Origin: Paracoccaceae bacterium
Lineage (GTDB): Bacteria > Pseudomonadota > Alphaproteobacteria > Rhodobacterales > Rhodobacteraceae
DNA length: 5,375 nt
Assembly: GCA_003545125.1 (NCBI GenBank)
Contig: DQCI01000091.1
Span: forward strand, 11,286 to 16,660
Direction: 5' to 3'
A program made the position numbers and the translations under genes. The notes below the pieces were generated by a model, which had not been told where the DNA came from, searched no databases, and worked only from the letters and a program-made list of their open reading frames with translations. Positions 1 to 5,342 of this stretch are shown here, in pieces. Each line of letters opens with the position of its first letter. Within the stretch, counting starts at the first letter, position 1.

Positions 1-20
1 CGGTCCACGGTCCACGGTCC
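1..20. repeat. Heptamer tandem repeat, about 3 copies
   Basis: CGGTCCA occurs at 1-7 and 8-14, and CGGTCC at 15-20, directly against the window edge. The array may continue to the left. It lies just downstream of the fructosamine-kinase stop codon, in non-coding DNA. No function is evident; short tandem duplications of this kind can arise by replication slippage. Confidence 0.75.
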
Positions 21-37
21 GCCTGCGCGCTGTCTCG

Positions 38-841
38 TCAGGTGCCCGTCGCGTCCAGGAACCGCTCGACCATAGCCCGGTATCCAGCGCCGAACAGCCG
101 CAGATGCACGAGCGCGGGGAACAGCGAGTAGACCGCCCGGCGCAGTTCCCACCCGGGTGCGAGCGCACCGTAACCTTGCAAAAACCCCGGGCCCGGTCCG
201 CCGAACAGATGCAGCATCGCCAGGTCGACCTCGCCGTCGCCGAAGTAGCAGGCCGGGTCGATCAAGTGGATCGCGTCCCTTGTCGCCAGCAGGTTACCGG
301 ACCACAGATCGCCATGCAGAAGGGCAGGGGCCGGCGCGGCGGGCAAGAGATCGCCTAACCGGCCCGCGAGCCGTTCGACCCGCGCGGCGAGGCCCCGCTC
401 CATCTGCGGGGCGAACGGCAGAAGCCGTCGTTCGGCCCAGAACCTGGGCCAGTCTTGCGCGCCGGCATTGTAGATCATCACCGGACCGAAAGCGTAGTCC
501 TCTGCCCACCCGTATCCACCGCCGGTGGTGGCGTGGAGCCGGGCGAGGTCATCTGCGAACCGCGCCCAGTGGCCCGGCCCGGCCCGCACCTCGTCAAGCG
601 CTTCGACAAACAGCACCTCGCCGGATTGCCCGAGCACGCGCGGAGCCGGCACTCCGGCGGCGGCAATGGCGGCAAGCATCCGGGCCTCGCGGTCGACCAT
701 CGGCCCCTGTTTTGCGACCACCTCCATCCCGTCGGCGAGGCGCAGCCGCATGACCACGGACAGATCCCCGCCGTGCAGCGGTGTCACCCGCGTGGGGGCA
801 TGTCCGAAGACCTCAAGACAGGCGGCCCCGAGCGCGTCCAT
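38..841 (-). CDS. Fructosamine kinase family protein (aminoglycoside-phosphotransferase fold)
   Basis: This 267-residue protein belongs to the fructosamine/ketosamine kinase family. Members phosphorylate Amadori-type sugar adducts on amines, which makes the adduct unstable and frees the amine; it is a cytoplasmic deglycation role. Visible signatures are a glycine-rich ATP loop (LHGGDLS, 22-28), the nucleotide-binding lysine in VVAK (Lys44), the EARML helix (Glu52), the catalytic-loop motif HGDLWSGN (176-183, catalytic Asp178) and the metal-binding segment IDPACYFGDGEVDLAM (Asp195). HGDLWSGN is characteristic of this family rather than of antibiotic kinases. Length is slightly below the usual 280-300. 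The loop cysteine seen in redox-regulated members is replaced by Asp. The ATG at 841-839 follows the ygfZ TAG with no gap and only a weak SD-like GGGACG, so translation is probably coupled to ygfZ. The physiological substrate is unknown. Confidence 0.92.
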   Translation of the reverse strand: MDALGAACLEVFGHAPTRVTPLHGGDLSVVMRLRLADGMEVVAKQGPMVDREARMLAAIAAAGVPAPRVLGQSGEVLFVEALDEVRAGPGHWARFADDLARLHATTGGGYGWAEDYAFGPVMIYNAGAQDWPRFWAERRLLPFAPQMERGLAARVERLAGRLGDLLPAAPAPALLHGDLWSGNLLATRDAIHLIDPACYFGDGEVDLAMLHLFGGPGPGFLQGYGALAPGWELRRAVYSLFPALVHLRLFGAGYRAMVERFLDATGT

Positions 842-1597
842 CTAGGCGTCCCGGATGACCCGGGTGTTCCCGGCCAAGAGCGGCCCCTTGGCCCGGTCGA
901 AGCGCAAATAGGCGATGGCCCGGCCAGGCACGACCGTGGTCAACTCGCCCACTTCCTTGCCGTCCTCGGTGGTCACCTTTGCGCCTGCTGCGGGCGCTGG
1001 CCCGTCGAGCGTGACGCCCACGAAGCCCTTGCGCAGCTCGGTCTTGTGCTTCATCCGCGCGGTGACCTCCTGGCCCACGTAGCAGCCCTTGCGGAAGTCG
1101 ACCCCGTTCAGCCGTTCAAATCCGGCTTCGAGGATGTAGGTCTCGGGCGTGAGTTCGCGACCAACCTCGGGGATCGCATGGGTCACGCGGATCATGTCCC
1201 AGTCGATCGAGGGGGCGTCGCCGGGCGTCGCGGAATAGAGCCGCCACCCCAAAGCCGGGTGCCGCGGATCCTCCCACGCGCCCTCGGGCGCCGGAGACGT
1301 AACTCCACGAATCGCGTAAAGATCCGACTTTTCGATCGCTACTTCGGCCCGCAACTTGTACATATTCAACTTTTTCAGCAATTCCGCGCTCAGATCCTCG
1401 GCGACGTCGAGCAGAATGGCTTCTGCCTCGGGCACGAGAAAGAAGTCGGCGATAAACTTGCCCTGAGGGGTCAGCAGCGCGCCGTAGCTGATCGTGTCGA
1501 GGCCGCGCACATCGTTGGTGACCAGGCCTTGCAGGAAGCTCTCGCGATCGGCTCCGGTGATCCGCAAGATCGTGCGGCCTGCATGTGTTTCGCCCAT
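842..1597 (-). CDS. ygfZ: YgfZ/GcvT-domain folate-binding protein
   Basis: This 251-residue cytoplasmic protein belongs to the YgfZ/GcvT-like folate-binding family, whose E. coli member supports iron-sulfur enzymes such as MiaB, using tetrahydrofolate. The family signature KGCYVGQE is present at 170-177 with its conserved Cys172. The N-terminal folate-domain segment DRESFLQGLVTNDV (17-30) and the PQGKFIADF segment (44-52) are also typical. Length is close to that of alphaproteobacterial homologues and shorter than E. coli YgfZ (about 326). The frame stays open upstream into the divergent glycosyltransferase, but the ATG at 1597-1595 is the right start. It is where family similarity begins (MGETHAGRTILRITGADR) and it has a strong AGGAGAG Shine-Dalgarno at 1610-1604, six bases away. 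The gene leads a two-gene unit with the fructosamine kinase. Confidence 0.95.
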   Translation of the reverse strand: MGETHAGRTILRITGADRESFLQGLVTNDVRGLDTISYGALLTPQGKFIADFFLVPEAEAILLDVAEDLSAELLKKLNMYKLRAEVAIEKSDLYAIRGVTSPAPEGAWEDPRHPALGWRLYSATPGDAPSIDWDMIRVTHAIPEVGRELTPETYILEAGFERLNGVDFRKGCYVGQEVTARMKHKTELRKGFVGVTLDGPAPAAGAKVTTEDGKEVGELTTVVPGRAIAYLRFDRAKGPLLAGNTRVIRDA

Positions 1598-1603
1598 GGA
1601 TTT

Positions 1604-1610
1604 CTCTCCT
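1604..1610 (-). promoter_or_regulatory. Shine-Dalgarno of ygfZ
   Basis: AGGAGAG on the minus strand lies six bases before the ATG at 1597. It fixes the ygfZ start against the much longer open frame that runs upstream. Confidence 0.8.
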
Positions 1611-1641
1611 GTCGTTCTCCCGCTATATAGACCTGTAGCAG

Positions 1642-1650
1642 AGAGGAAAG
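1642..1650 (+). promoter_or_regulatory. Shine-Dalgarno of the glycosyltransferase
   Basis: AGAGGAAAG precedes the ATG at 1654, with the AGGA core six bases from the start. It supports this start for the glycosyltransferase. Confidence 0.75.
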
Positions 1651-1653
1651 AAG

Positions 1654-2328
1654 ATGCGCGCGCCGGTCTCCGTGGTGATCCCGACATTGAACGCCGAGGC
1701 AGCGCTCGGACCCTGCCTGGCATCGCTCGGGGAAGGGCTGAAGGCCGGCCTCCTGCGCGAACTGGTGATCTCCGATGGCGGCTCTGACGATGCCACGCGC
1801 GAGATCGCCGAAGCCGCCGGCGCGATCTGGATCGAAGGGCCGCCCGGGCGCGGTGGCCAGCTTGCCCGCGGTGTGGCGGCAACGAACGGCGTCTGGCTCC
1901 TCGTCCTGCACGCCGACACCGTGCTCGCCCCCGACTGGCCGGTCGCGGTGCTACAGGGGATCGAAGCCGGGCGCCCCGGGTTTTTTCGGCTCCGGTTCCG
2001 GGCGAAAGGTTTCGGCGCCAGCCTTGTCGCCGGCTGGGCCAACCTGCGCGCCCGTGTCTTCGGGCTCCCCTTCGGCGACCAGGGCCTGCTGGTCTCGCGC
2101 GCCGACTACACCGCCGCCGGTGGCTACCCCGACATCCCTCTGATGGAAGACCTCGCCCTCGTGCGCACCCTCCCGCGCCCCCGCCCGCTCGCTGCGACCG
2201 CCGAGACCGACCCCGCACGCTACCGCGCCAACGGCTGGCTCCGGCAGGGTGCGGCCAACCTCTGGCGCCAGGTCCGTTTCCTGACGGGCGCCGATCCGCA
2301 CCATCTCGCGCGCGGCTACCGCGACTAG
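1654..2328 (+). CDS. Family 2 glycosyltransferase, TIGR04283-like
   Basis: This 224-residue GT-A glycosyltransferase has the nucleotide-sugar motifs in order: SVVIPTLNAE (6-15), SDGGSDD (40-46), RGGQ (66-69), the metal-binding LHADT (85-89) as the DXD equivalent, GDQG (141-144) and LMEDLALVRTL (163-173) carrying the likely catalytic acidic residues. Length and motif order match the small soluble family described as rSAM/selenodomain-associated transferase 2 (TIGR04283). No radical-SAM partner gene is in this window, so that association cannot be tested here. I see no membrane segment or signal peptide. The start ATG has a good Shine-Dalgarno and the gene is divergent from ygfZ. The donor sugar and acceptor cannot be deduced. 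The stop TAG lies in a heptamer repeat. Confidence 0.9.
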   Translation: MRAPVSVVIPTLNAEAALGPCLASLGEGLKAGLLRELVISDGGSDDATREIAEAAGAIWIEGPPGRGGQLARGVAATNGVWLLVLHADTVLAPDWPVAVLQGIEAGRPGFFRLRFRAKGFGASLVAGWANLRARVFGLPFGDQGLLVSRADYTAAGGYPDIPLMEDLALVRTLPRPRPLAATAETDPARYRANGWLRQGAANLWRQVRFLTGADPHHLARGYRD

Positions 2329-2340
2329 CGACTAGCGACC
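2321..2340. repeat. Heptamer tandem repeat over the glycosyltransferase stop codon
   Basis: GCGACTA occurs at 2321-2327 and 2328-2334, with a partial third copy GCGACC at 2335-2340. The stop codon TAG (2326-2328) spans the junction of the first two units. Loss or gain of one unit leaves the final Arg-Asp-stop unchanged, so the array is neutral for the protein. Confidence 0.75.
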
Positions 2341-2341
2341 G

Positions 2342-2379
2342 CGCCCCGCAGGCGGGGGCGAAAGCCCGAATGGGCTTTC
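2342..2379 (+). terminator. Paired hairpins after the glycosyltransferase, possible terminator
   Basis: A perfect 8-bp inverted repeat, GAAAGCCC (2360-2367) and GGGCTTTC (2372-2379), encloses a four-base GAAT loop. Just before it, CGCCCC (2342-2347) can pair with GGGGCG (2355-2360), sharing base 2360 with the larger hairpin, so the two stems compete slightly. The position just past the glycosyltransferase stop suits a terminator. However, no T tract follows (the next bases are CCACAG), so it could equally be an RNA-stabilising or processing hairpin. The stem is symmetric and would form in transcripts from either strand. Confidence 0.45.
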
Positions 2380-2386
2380 CCACAGA

Positions 2387-2415
2387 TTGACCTTCCCGCC
2401 GTCCCGCCCTACCGC
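2387..2415 (+). promoter_or_regulatory. Possible promoter of the class V aminotransferase
   Basis: TTGACC at 2387-2392 is a good match to an alphaproteobacterial -35 box. With a 17-base spacer the -10 position would be TACCGC (2410-2415), a poor match. A start of transcription would fall near 2422, about 20 bases before the gene. It is reported mainly because the upstream hairpin suggests the aminotransferase has its own promoter. Confidence 0.3.
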
Positions 2416-2430
2416 TGGGGTATTCGAACC

Positions 2431-2445
2431 ATGAGTTGCCCATGA
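2431..2445 (+). CDS. Four-codon leader mini-ORF overlapping the aminotransferase start
   Basis: ATG AGT TGC CCA TGA encodes Met-Ser-Cys-Pro. Its TGA overlaps the downstream ATG in an ATGA arrangement at 2442-2445. A GGGG run at 2417-2420 lies ten bases upstream of the mini-ORF start, while the aminotransferase ATG itself lacks a Shine-Dalgarno at normal spacing. The reading frame is seen directly; that it is translated and feeds ribosomes to the main gene is only inferred and may be chance. Confidence 0.25.
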   Translation: MSCP

Positions 2446-3635
2446 CACTTGCCCACGGTCGCCCCTACCTTGCCATCCCCGGTCCCTCGGTCGTGCCCGA
2501 CCGAGTGCTGAACGCCATGCACATCCCCGCGCCCAACATCTACGAGGGCGCGCTGGTCGAGACGGTCGCGGGGCTGATCCCGGACCTGCAGGCAGTCGCC
2601 CGAACCAAGTCAAACCTCGCGATCTACACCTGCAACGGGCACGGCGCCTGGGAGGCGGCCGCCTCCAACATGATCCGGTCGGGCGACAAGGTTCTGGTGC
2701 TCTCCACGGGCCGTTTCGCCGCCGGGTGGGGCGAGGTCTTCGCCCGCCTCGGCGCCGAGGTCGAGACGATAGATTTCGGCAACCGCGCGCCGATAGACCT
2801 GGCCCGGGTCGAGGCCGCGCTCAGGGCCGACAGCGCCCGGGCCATCAAGGCGGTCGTGACCGTGCATGTCGATACCGCGACCAGCGTGCGCAACGACATC
2901 GCGGGCCTGCGCGCGGTGATCGACGCGGTCGGCCATCCCGCACTCCTGGCGGTCGATTGCATCGCCTCGCTCGCCGTCGATCCGTTCGAGATGGACGCCT
3001 GGGGCGTCGACGTGATGGTCGCCGCCAGCCAGAAGGGGCTGATGACGCCGCCGGGCCTCGGGTTCGTTTTTTTCAACGCCAAAGCGGCGGCCGCGAAATC
3101 CGACACCGCGTCGTGGTATTGGGACTGGAGCCCGCGCGCAAACCCCTCGGCCTTCTACGAGTATTTCGGCGGTACCGCACCCACCCACCACCTCCTGGGC
3201 CTGCGCGCAGCGCTTGACATGATCGCCGAGGAAGGCGGTGTCGAAGTCGTCTGGGCCCGCCACGCAAAGCTCGCGCGCGCGGCCTGGGCCGCGTTCGAGG
3301 CCTGGGGGCGGGGCGGGCCGCTGAAGATCAACATCGAAGATCCGGCCTACCGCAGCCACGCGGTCACCGCCCTCAGGATCGGCGGCGACGACGGCACCCG
3401 GCTCAGGCGCTGGGTCGAGCAGAAGGCAGGGGTGACGCTCGGCATCGGCCTCGGCATGGCGGAGCCCGATGATCCGGCCTGGCACGGGTACTTCCGGCTC
3501 GGTCACATGGGGCATCTCAACGCCCACATGATGCTGGGTGCGCTCGGGGTGATCGAGGCGGGGCTGGTGGCGCTGGACATTCCGCATGGGGACGGCGCCC
3601 TGGCTGCGGCTGCAAAGGTCGTCGCCGAGGCGTAA
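2442..3635 (+). CDS. Class V PLP-dependent aminotransferase, alanine/serine-glyoxylate type
   Basis: This 397-residue cytoplasmic fold-type I PLP enzyme belongs to the PucG/AGXT-like group, which moves amino groups between small amino acids (alanine, serine, aspartate) and glyoxylate or pyruvate. Visible features are the N-terminal IPGPSVVPD (12-20), cofactor-phosphate region CNGHGAWEAA (64-73), AVDCIASLAVDPFEMD (170-185) with Asp172 expected to contact the pyridine nitrogen, AASQKGLMTPPG (194-205) with Lys198 as the Schiff-base lysine, the GTAPTHHL segment (244-251), and FRLGHMGHLN (351-360) with Arg352 expected to bind the substrate carboxylate. The segment HVDTATSV (142-149) departs from the usual HNETSTGV/HNETATGV, so substrate preference is uncertain. 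A TTG six bases earlier (2436) is an alternative start, but ATG begins the typical sequence. No good Shine-Dalgarno precedes it. Confidence 0.92.
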   Translation: MTLAHGRPYLAIPGPSVVPDRVLNAMHIPAPNIYEGALVETVAGLIPDLQAVARTKSNLAIYTCNGHGAWEAAASNMIRSGDKVLVLSTGRFAAGWGEVFARLGAEVETIDFGNRAPIDLARVEAALRADSARAIKAVVTVHVDTATSVRNDIAGLRAVIDAVGHPALLAVDCIASLAVDPFEMDAWGVDVMVAASQKGLMTPPGLGFVFFNAKAAAAKSDTASWYWDWSPRANPSAFYEYFGGTAPTHHLLGLRAALDMIAEEGGVEVVWARHAKLARAAWAAFEAWGRGGPLKINIEDPAYRSHAVTALRIGGDDGTRLRRWVEQKAGVTLGIGLGMAEPDDPAWHGYFRLGHMGHLNAHMMLGALGVIEAGLVALDIPHGDGALAAAAKVVAEA

Positions 3636-3664
3636 CGGGGCCGTGCCGGGGGCTAGCCGCCCCG
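3636..3664. terminator. Inverted repeat at the convergent gene junction, weak bidirectional terminator candidate
   Basis: CGGGGC (3636-3641) directly after the rightward TAA can pair with GCCCCG (3659-3664) inside the end of the leftward gene. A second small palindrome, GGCTAGCC (3651-3658), contains the leftward stop codon. The two convergent genes are only 17 bases apart, so any terminator has to lie here or within coding sequence. There is no T tract in either direction, and the longer stem has a 17-base loop. Confidence 0.25.
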
Positions 3665-4765
3665 CGCTGCCGCAAGCGCCAATGGCAGCGTGCGTTCGAA
3701 CAGATCGAGCATCTCCGGTGTCCCCGCCGAGACCCGGATGCAGCGGTCCTCGGGGGCGACGAAAGGCTTGCGCACGAAGACGTCCAGCGCGCCCAGTTCC
3801 TCCAGTACACGGGTGGAAAACGCGCCGTCCCTGCCGCAGTCGATGGCCACGAAATTGGCCGCCGACGGCAGCGTGGTGAGCCCGTTCGCCGCGGCGGTCT
3901 CTGCGATCCGCCCGCGCGCCACACTCACCGCCGCTTGAACTTCCGACAGATGGTCGGCGTCACCCAGCGCCGCGAGGGCGCCCGCCTGGCCGATCCGGGA
4001 CATGCCGAAATGGTTGCGCACCTTGTCGAATGCCGCGATCAGCGGCGCCGCGCCGATGGCATAGCCCACCCGGGCGCCGGCCATGCCGTAGGCTTTCGAG
4101 AAGGTGCGCAGACGGATCACCCGCGGATCCTCCGGGTCGATCGTGGGCGCGGTGCCCCGCGGCGCGAACTCGATATAGGCCTCGTCCAGCACCAGGAGCG
4201 TGCCGTCCGGCACCGCCTCGATCATCGCCCGGATCTGCGCGGGCCCGTGCCAGGTGCCCATCGGGTTGTCGGGGTTGGCAATGTAGACGAGCTTCGCGCC
4301 GGTCTCGGCGGCCGCTGCGATCAGCGCCGCGGGGTTTTCGTGGTCGTCGCGGTAGGGCACGCTGACCACCGACCCGCCATAGCCCGCGACATGGTAGGTG
4401 AAGGTCGGGTAGGCGCCCGCCGAGGTGACGACCGGGTCGCCCGGCCCCACGGTCAGCCGGACCAGGGATCCGAGCAGCCCGTCGATGCCTTCGCCGACAA
4501 GGATATTGCCGGGCGGGACACCAAGCTCCCCCGCCAATGCCGCGCGCAACGCGTGGCTCGCGGAATCGCCGTACATCCAGACCTCGCGCGCCGCAGCTTC
4601 CATCGCGGCAACCGCACGCGGCGAGGGGCCGAAGACGTTTTCGTTGGCGCCGAGCCGGGCCTTGAACGGCCGGCCGCGCGAGCGCTCTTGTGCTTCCGGG
4701 CCGACGAACGGCACGGTTGCGGGAAGGCTTTCGACGAGCGGGGTGTAACGCGGTCCGGGTTTCAT
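3653..4765 (-). CDS. HisC-like class I/II PLP-dependent aminotransferase
   Basis: This 370-residue fold-type I aminotransferase is of the histidinol-phosphate aminotransferase type. HisC proper converts imidazole-acetol phosphate and glutamate to histidinol phosphate; paralogues often act on aromatic or other amino acids. Motifs in order are LGANENVFGPSP (38-49; usual form NENP), GEGID (91-95), the cofactor-contacting region around AYPTF (118-122), NPDNPMGT (164-171), DEAYIEF (194-200), TFSKAYGMAGARVGY (221-235) with Schiff-base Lys224, and IRVSAGTPE (343-351) with the substrate-carboxylate Arg344. No other histidine gene is nearby, so biosynthetic HisC cannot be assumed. The ATG at 4765-4763 is where family similarity starts, but no Shine-Dalgarno precedes it. 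The frame stays open farther upstream only because the DNA is GC-rich. Confidence 0.92.
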   Translation of the reverse strand: MKPGPRYTPLVESLPATVPFVGPEAQERSRGRPFKARLGANENVFGPSPRAVAAMEAAAREVWMYGDSASHALRAALAGELGVPPGNILVGEGIDGLLGSLVRLTVGPGDPVVTSAGAYPTFTYHVAGYGGSVVSVPYRDDHENPAALIAAAAETGAKLVYIANPDNPMGTWHGPAQIRAMIEAVPDGTLLVLDEAYIEFAPRGTAPTIDPEDPRVIRLRTFSKAYGMAGARVGYAIGAAPLIAAFDKVRNHFGMSRIGQAGALAALGDADHLSEVQAAVSVARGRIAETAAANGLTTLPSAANFVAIDCGRDGAFSTRVLEELGALDVFVRKPFVAPEDRCIRVSAGTPEMLDLFERTLPLALAAARGG

Positions 4766-4771
4766 GGACCG

Positions 4772-4800
4772 AAGATGGCCGATGCCCGGGGCGCGGACAA
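4772..4800 (-). promoter_or_regulatory. Weak candidate promoter immediately before the HisC-like gene
   Basis: On the minus strand TTGTCC (4800-4795) is followed after 17 bases by CATCTT (4777-4772). Transcription from such a promoter would begin near the A of the ATG at 4765, giving a leaderless or nearly leaderless mRNA. This fits the missing Shine-Dalgarno. The -10 element matches consensus at only three of six positions, so this is tentative. Confidence 0.2.
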
Positions 4801-4883
4801 GGCCCGGCGCCGGACGACGGGCGACTTTGCGCGGGCGATCACCCGGGGGCCGTGGCGATCCCGGGATGAGGTCGCGGTGCGGC

Positions 4884-4921
4884 GGGGTGCGGACGGGGAG
4901 CGGACGGGGAGCGGACGGGGG
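4884..4921 (+). repeat. 11-bp tandem repeat forming a four-tract G-quadruplex motif
   Basis: Three tandem copies of GCGGACGGGGA lie at 4889-4899, 4900-4910 and 4911-4921 (the last ends in G). With a fourth G run just upstream they give G tracts at 4884-4887, 4895-4898, 4906-4909 and 4917-4921, each separated by exactly seven bases. This meets the canonical G3+N1-7 quadruplex pattern. The G-rich strand is the template strand for the flanking leftward genes; their transcript across it would be C-rich. Confidence 0.8.
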
Positions 4922-4952
4922 TCCGGTCGGGCGGGCGCGGCCAGTCCGGACC
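4920..4952 (-). terminator. Inverted repeat abutting the DUF1992 stop, possible terminator
   Basis: GGTCCGG (4920-4926) and CCGGACC (4946-4952) form a perfect 7-bp inverted repeat with a 19-base loop. In the direction of DUF1992 transcription the first arm begins on the base after the TGA. The following transcript is C-rich and U-poor: no U tract for intrinsic termination, but a composition compatible with Rho loading. The function is inferred from position only. Confidence 0.35.
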
Positions 4953-5291
4953 TCAGGTGTGATGCATGAAATGAAGGCGCGTTTCGCGGGCCACGTTGCG
5001 CCGCATCTCGAGATCGGCGATCCGCGCCATCCATTCAGCGCGTTCCTGCGCGTTGTACGTCGCCGCATAGGCGGCTTTCGCCTCTTCGAGCTGGCGCGCA
5101 AGCTGCAATTCCTGCGGCACGAAACCCGCTTCGTGCATGATCCGGAAACCGACGGCTTCGAGCGGGTCGATATAGGCTTCCTCGGGGTGTTCCGGCAGCG
5201 GTTCACCTTCGCCGGGCAGGTTGGAAAGCTTCCCCTCGGCCTGGGCGGCAAGCATCCGGCGTTCGGCAAGCCGGGCCAGGTTTATGTCCAT
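4953..5291 (-). CDS. DUF1992 protein (DnaJ homologue subfamily C member 28 domain)
   Basis: This 112-residue soluble protein matches the DUF1992 domain (PF09350), found in eukaryotic DNAJC28 and in small stand-alone bacterial proteins. It is recognised by the N-terminal helix MDINLARLAERRMLAAQAEG (1-20), the hallmark LSNLPGEGEPLP (22-33; usual form like FDNLPGKGKPL), and the segment around DPLEAVGFRIMHEAGFVPQE (42-61). The C-terminal half (62-108) is highly charged and probably helical. There is no J-domain and no HPD motif, so it should not be called a DnaJ chaperone. The biochemical role is unknown. The ATG at 5291 has a strong Shine-Dalgarno (AAGGAGA, about seven bases upstream). It is divergent from the gene at the right edge and co-directional with the HisC-like gene, 187 bases away. 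Confidence 0.9.
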   Translation of the reverse strand: MDINLARLAERRMLAAQAEGKLSNLPGEGEPLPEHPEEAYIDPLEAVGFRIMHEAGFVPQELQLARQLEEAKAAYAATYNAQERAEWMARIADLEMRRNVARETRLHFMHHT

Positions 5292-5342
5292 CTGCGGATC
5301 TCCTTCGATCCGGGTTATATGGGGGGCGGAGGGCGAGATTCC
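5292..5342. promoter_or_regulatory. Divergent regulatory region, DUF1992 versus right-edge gene
   Basis: This 51-base gap holds a leftward AAGGAGA ribosome-binding site for DUF1992 and a rightward GGAGGG (5328-5333) nine bases before the ATG at 5343. The AT-rich GTTATAT at 5314-5320 gives TATAAC on the minus strand (5319-5314), a plausible -10 for DUF1992. No good -35 box is found at normal spacing. A TTGACC on the minus strand (5356-5351) is about 31 bases away, too far. Confidence 0.4.

Larger units (their letters stand above)
1598..1653. promoter_or_regulatory. Divergent promoter region between ygfZ and the glycosyltransferase
   Basis: Both divergent genes must be expressed from these 56 bases or from within each other. 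The core is the AT-rich perfect palindrome CTATATAG at 1623-1630, which could supply -10 elements in both directions: TATAGA at 1626-1631 rightward and TATATA at 1629-1624 leftward. No convincing TTGAC-type -35 box stands at the right spacing for either direction, so the exact promoters are uncertain. Both genes have good ribosome-binding sites inside this region. Confidence 0.45.

Noticed and set aside
455..1630. Long rightward open frame opposite ygfZ and the fructosamine kinase
   Set aside because: It is an antisense shadow of two well-recognised genes; the translation is rich in Gly, His, Arg and Asp with no recognisable domain, as expected in GC-rich DNA.
2436..2438. TTG as start of the class V aminotransferase
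   Set aside because: An ATG two codons later is more usual, and neither start has a good Shine-Dalgarno; it remains a minor alternative.
1598..2443. Upstream in-frame extension of ygfZ giving a 533-residue protein
   Set aside because: The extra sequence is antisense to the glycosyltransferase, is Arg/Gly/Ala-rich without any domain, and the internal ATG at 1597 has a strong ribosome-binding site and begins the family similarity.
3067..3073. T7 run in the class V aminotransferase that fits a T TTT TTC slippery site for -1 frameshifting
   Set aside because: It encodes ordinary Val-Phe-Phe just after the catalytic lysine region. A -1 shift would only yield a truncated product ending near 3217, and I see no clear downstream stimulatory structure.
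2610..3587. Long leftward open frame opposite the class V aminotransferase
   Set aside because: It is a shadow frame; the sense strand encodes a full-length enzyme with all cofactor residues.
3935..4969. Long rightward open frame opposite the HisC-like gene
   Set aside because: It is antisense to a gene with complete catalytic motifs, with low-complexity translation and no ribosome-binding site.
4766..5269. Upstream in-frame extension of the HisC-like aminotransferase giving a 538-residue protein
   Set aside because: It overlaps DUF1992 in another frame, is Arg/Pro-rich low-complexity sequence, and HisC-type proteins normally begin near the chosen ATG.
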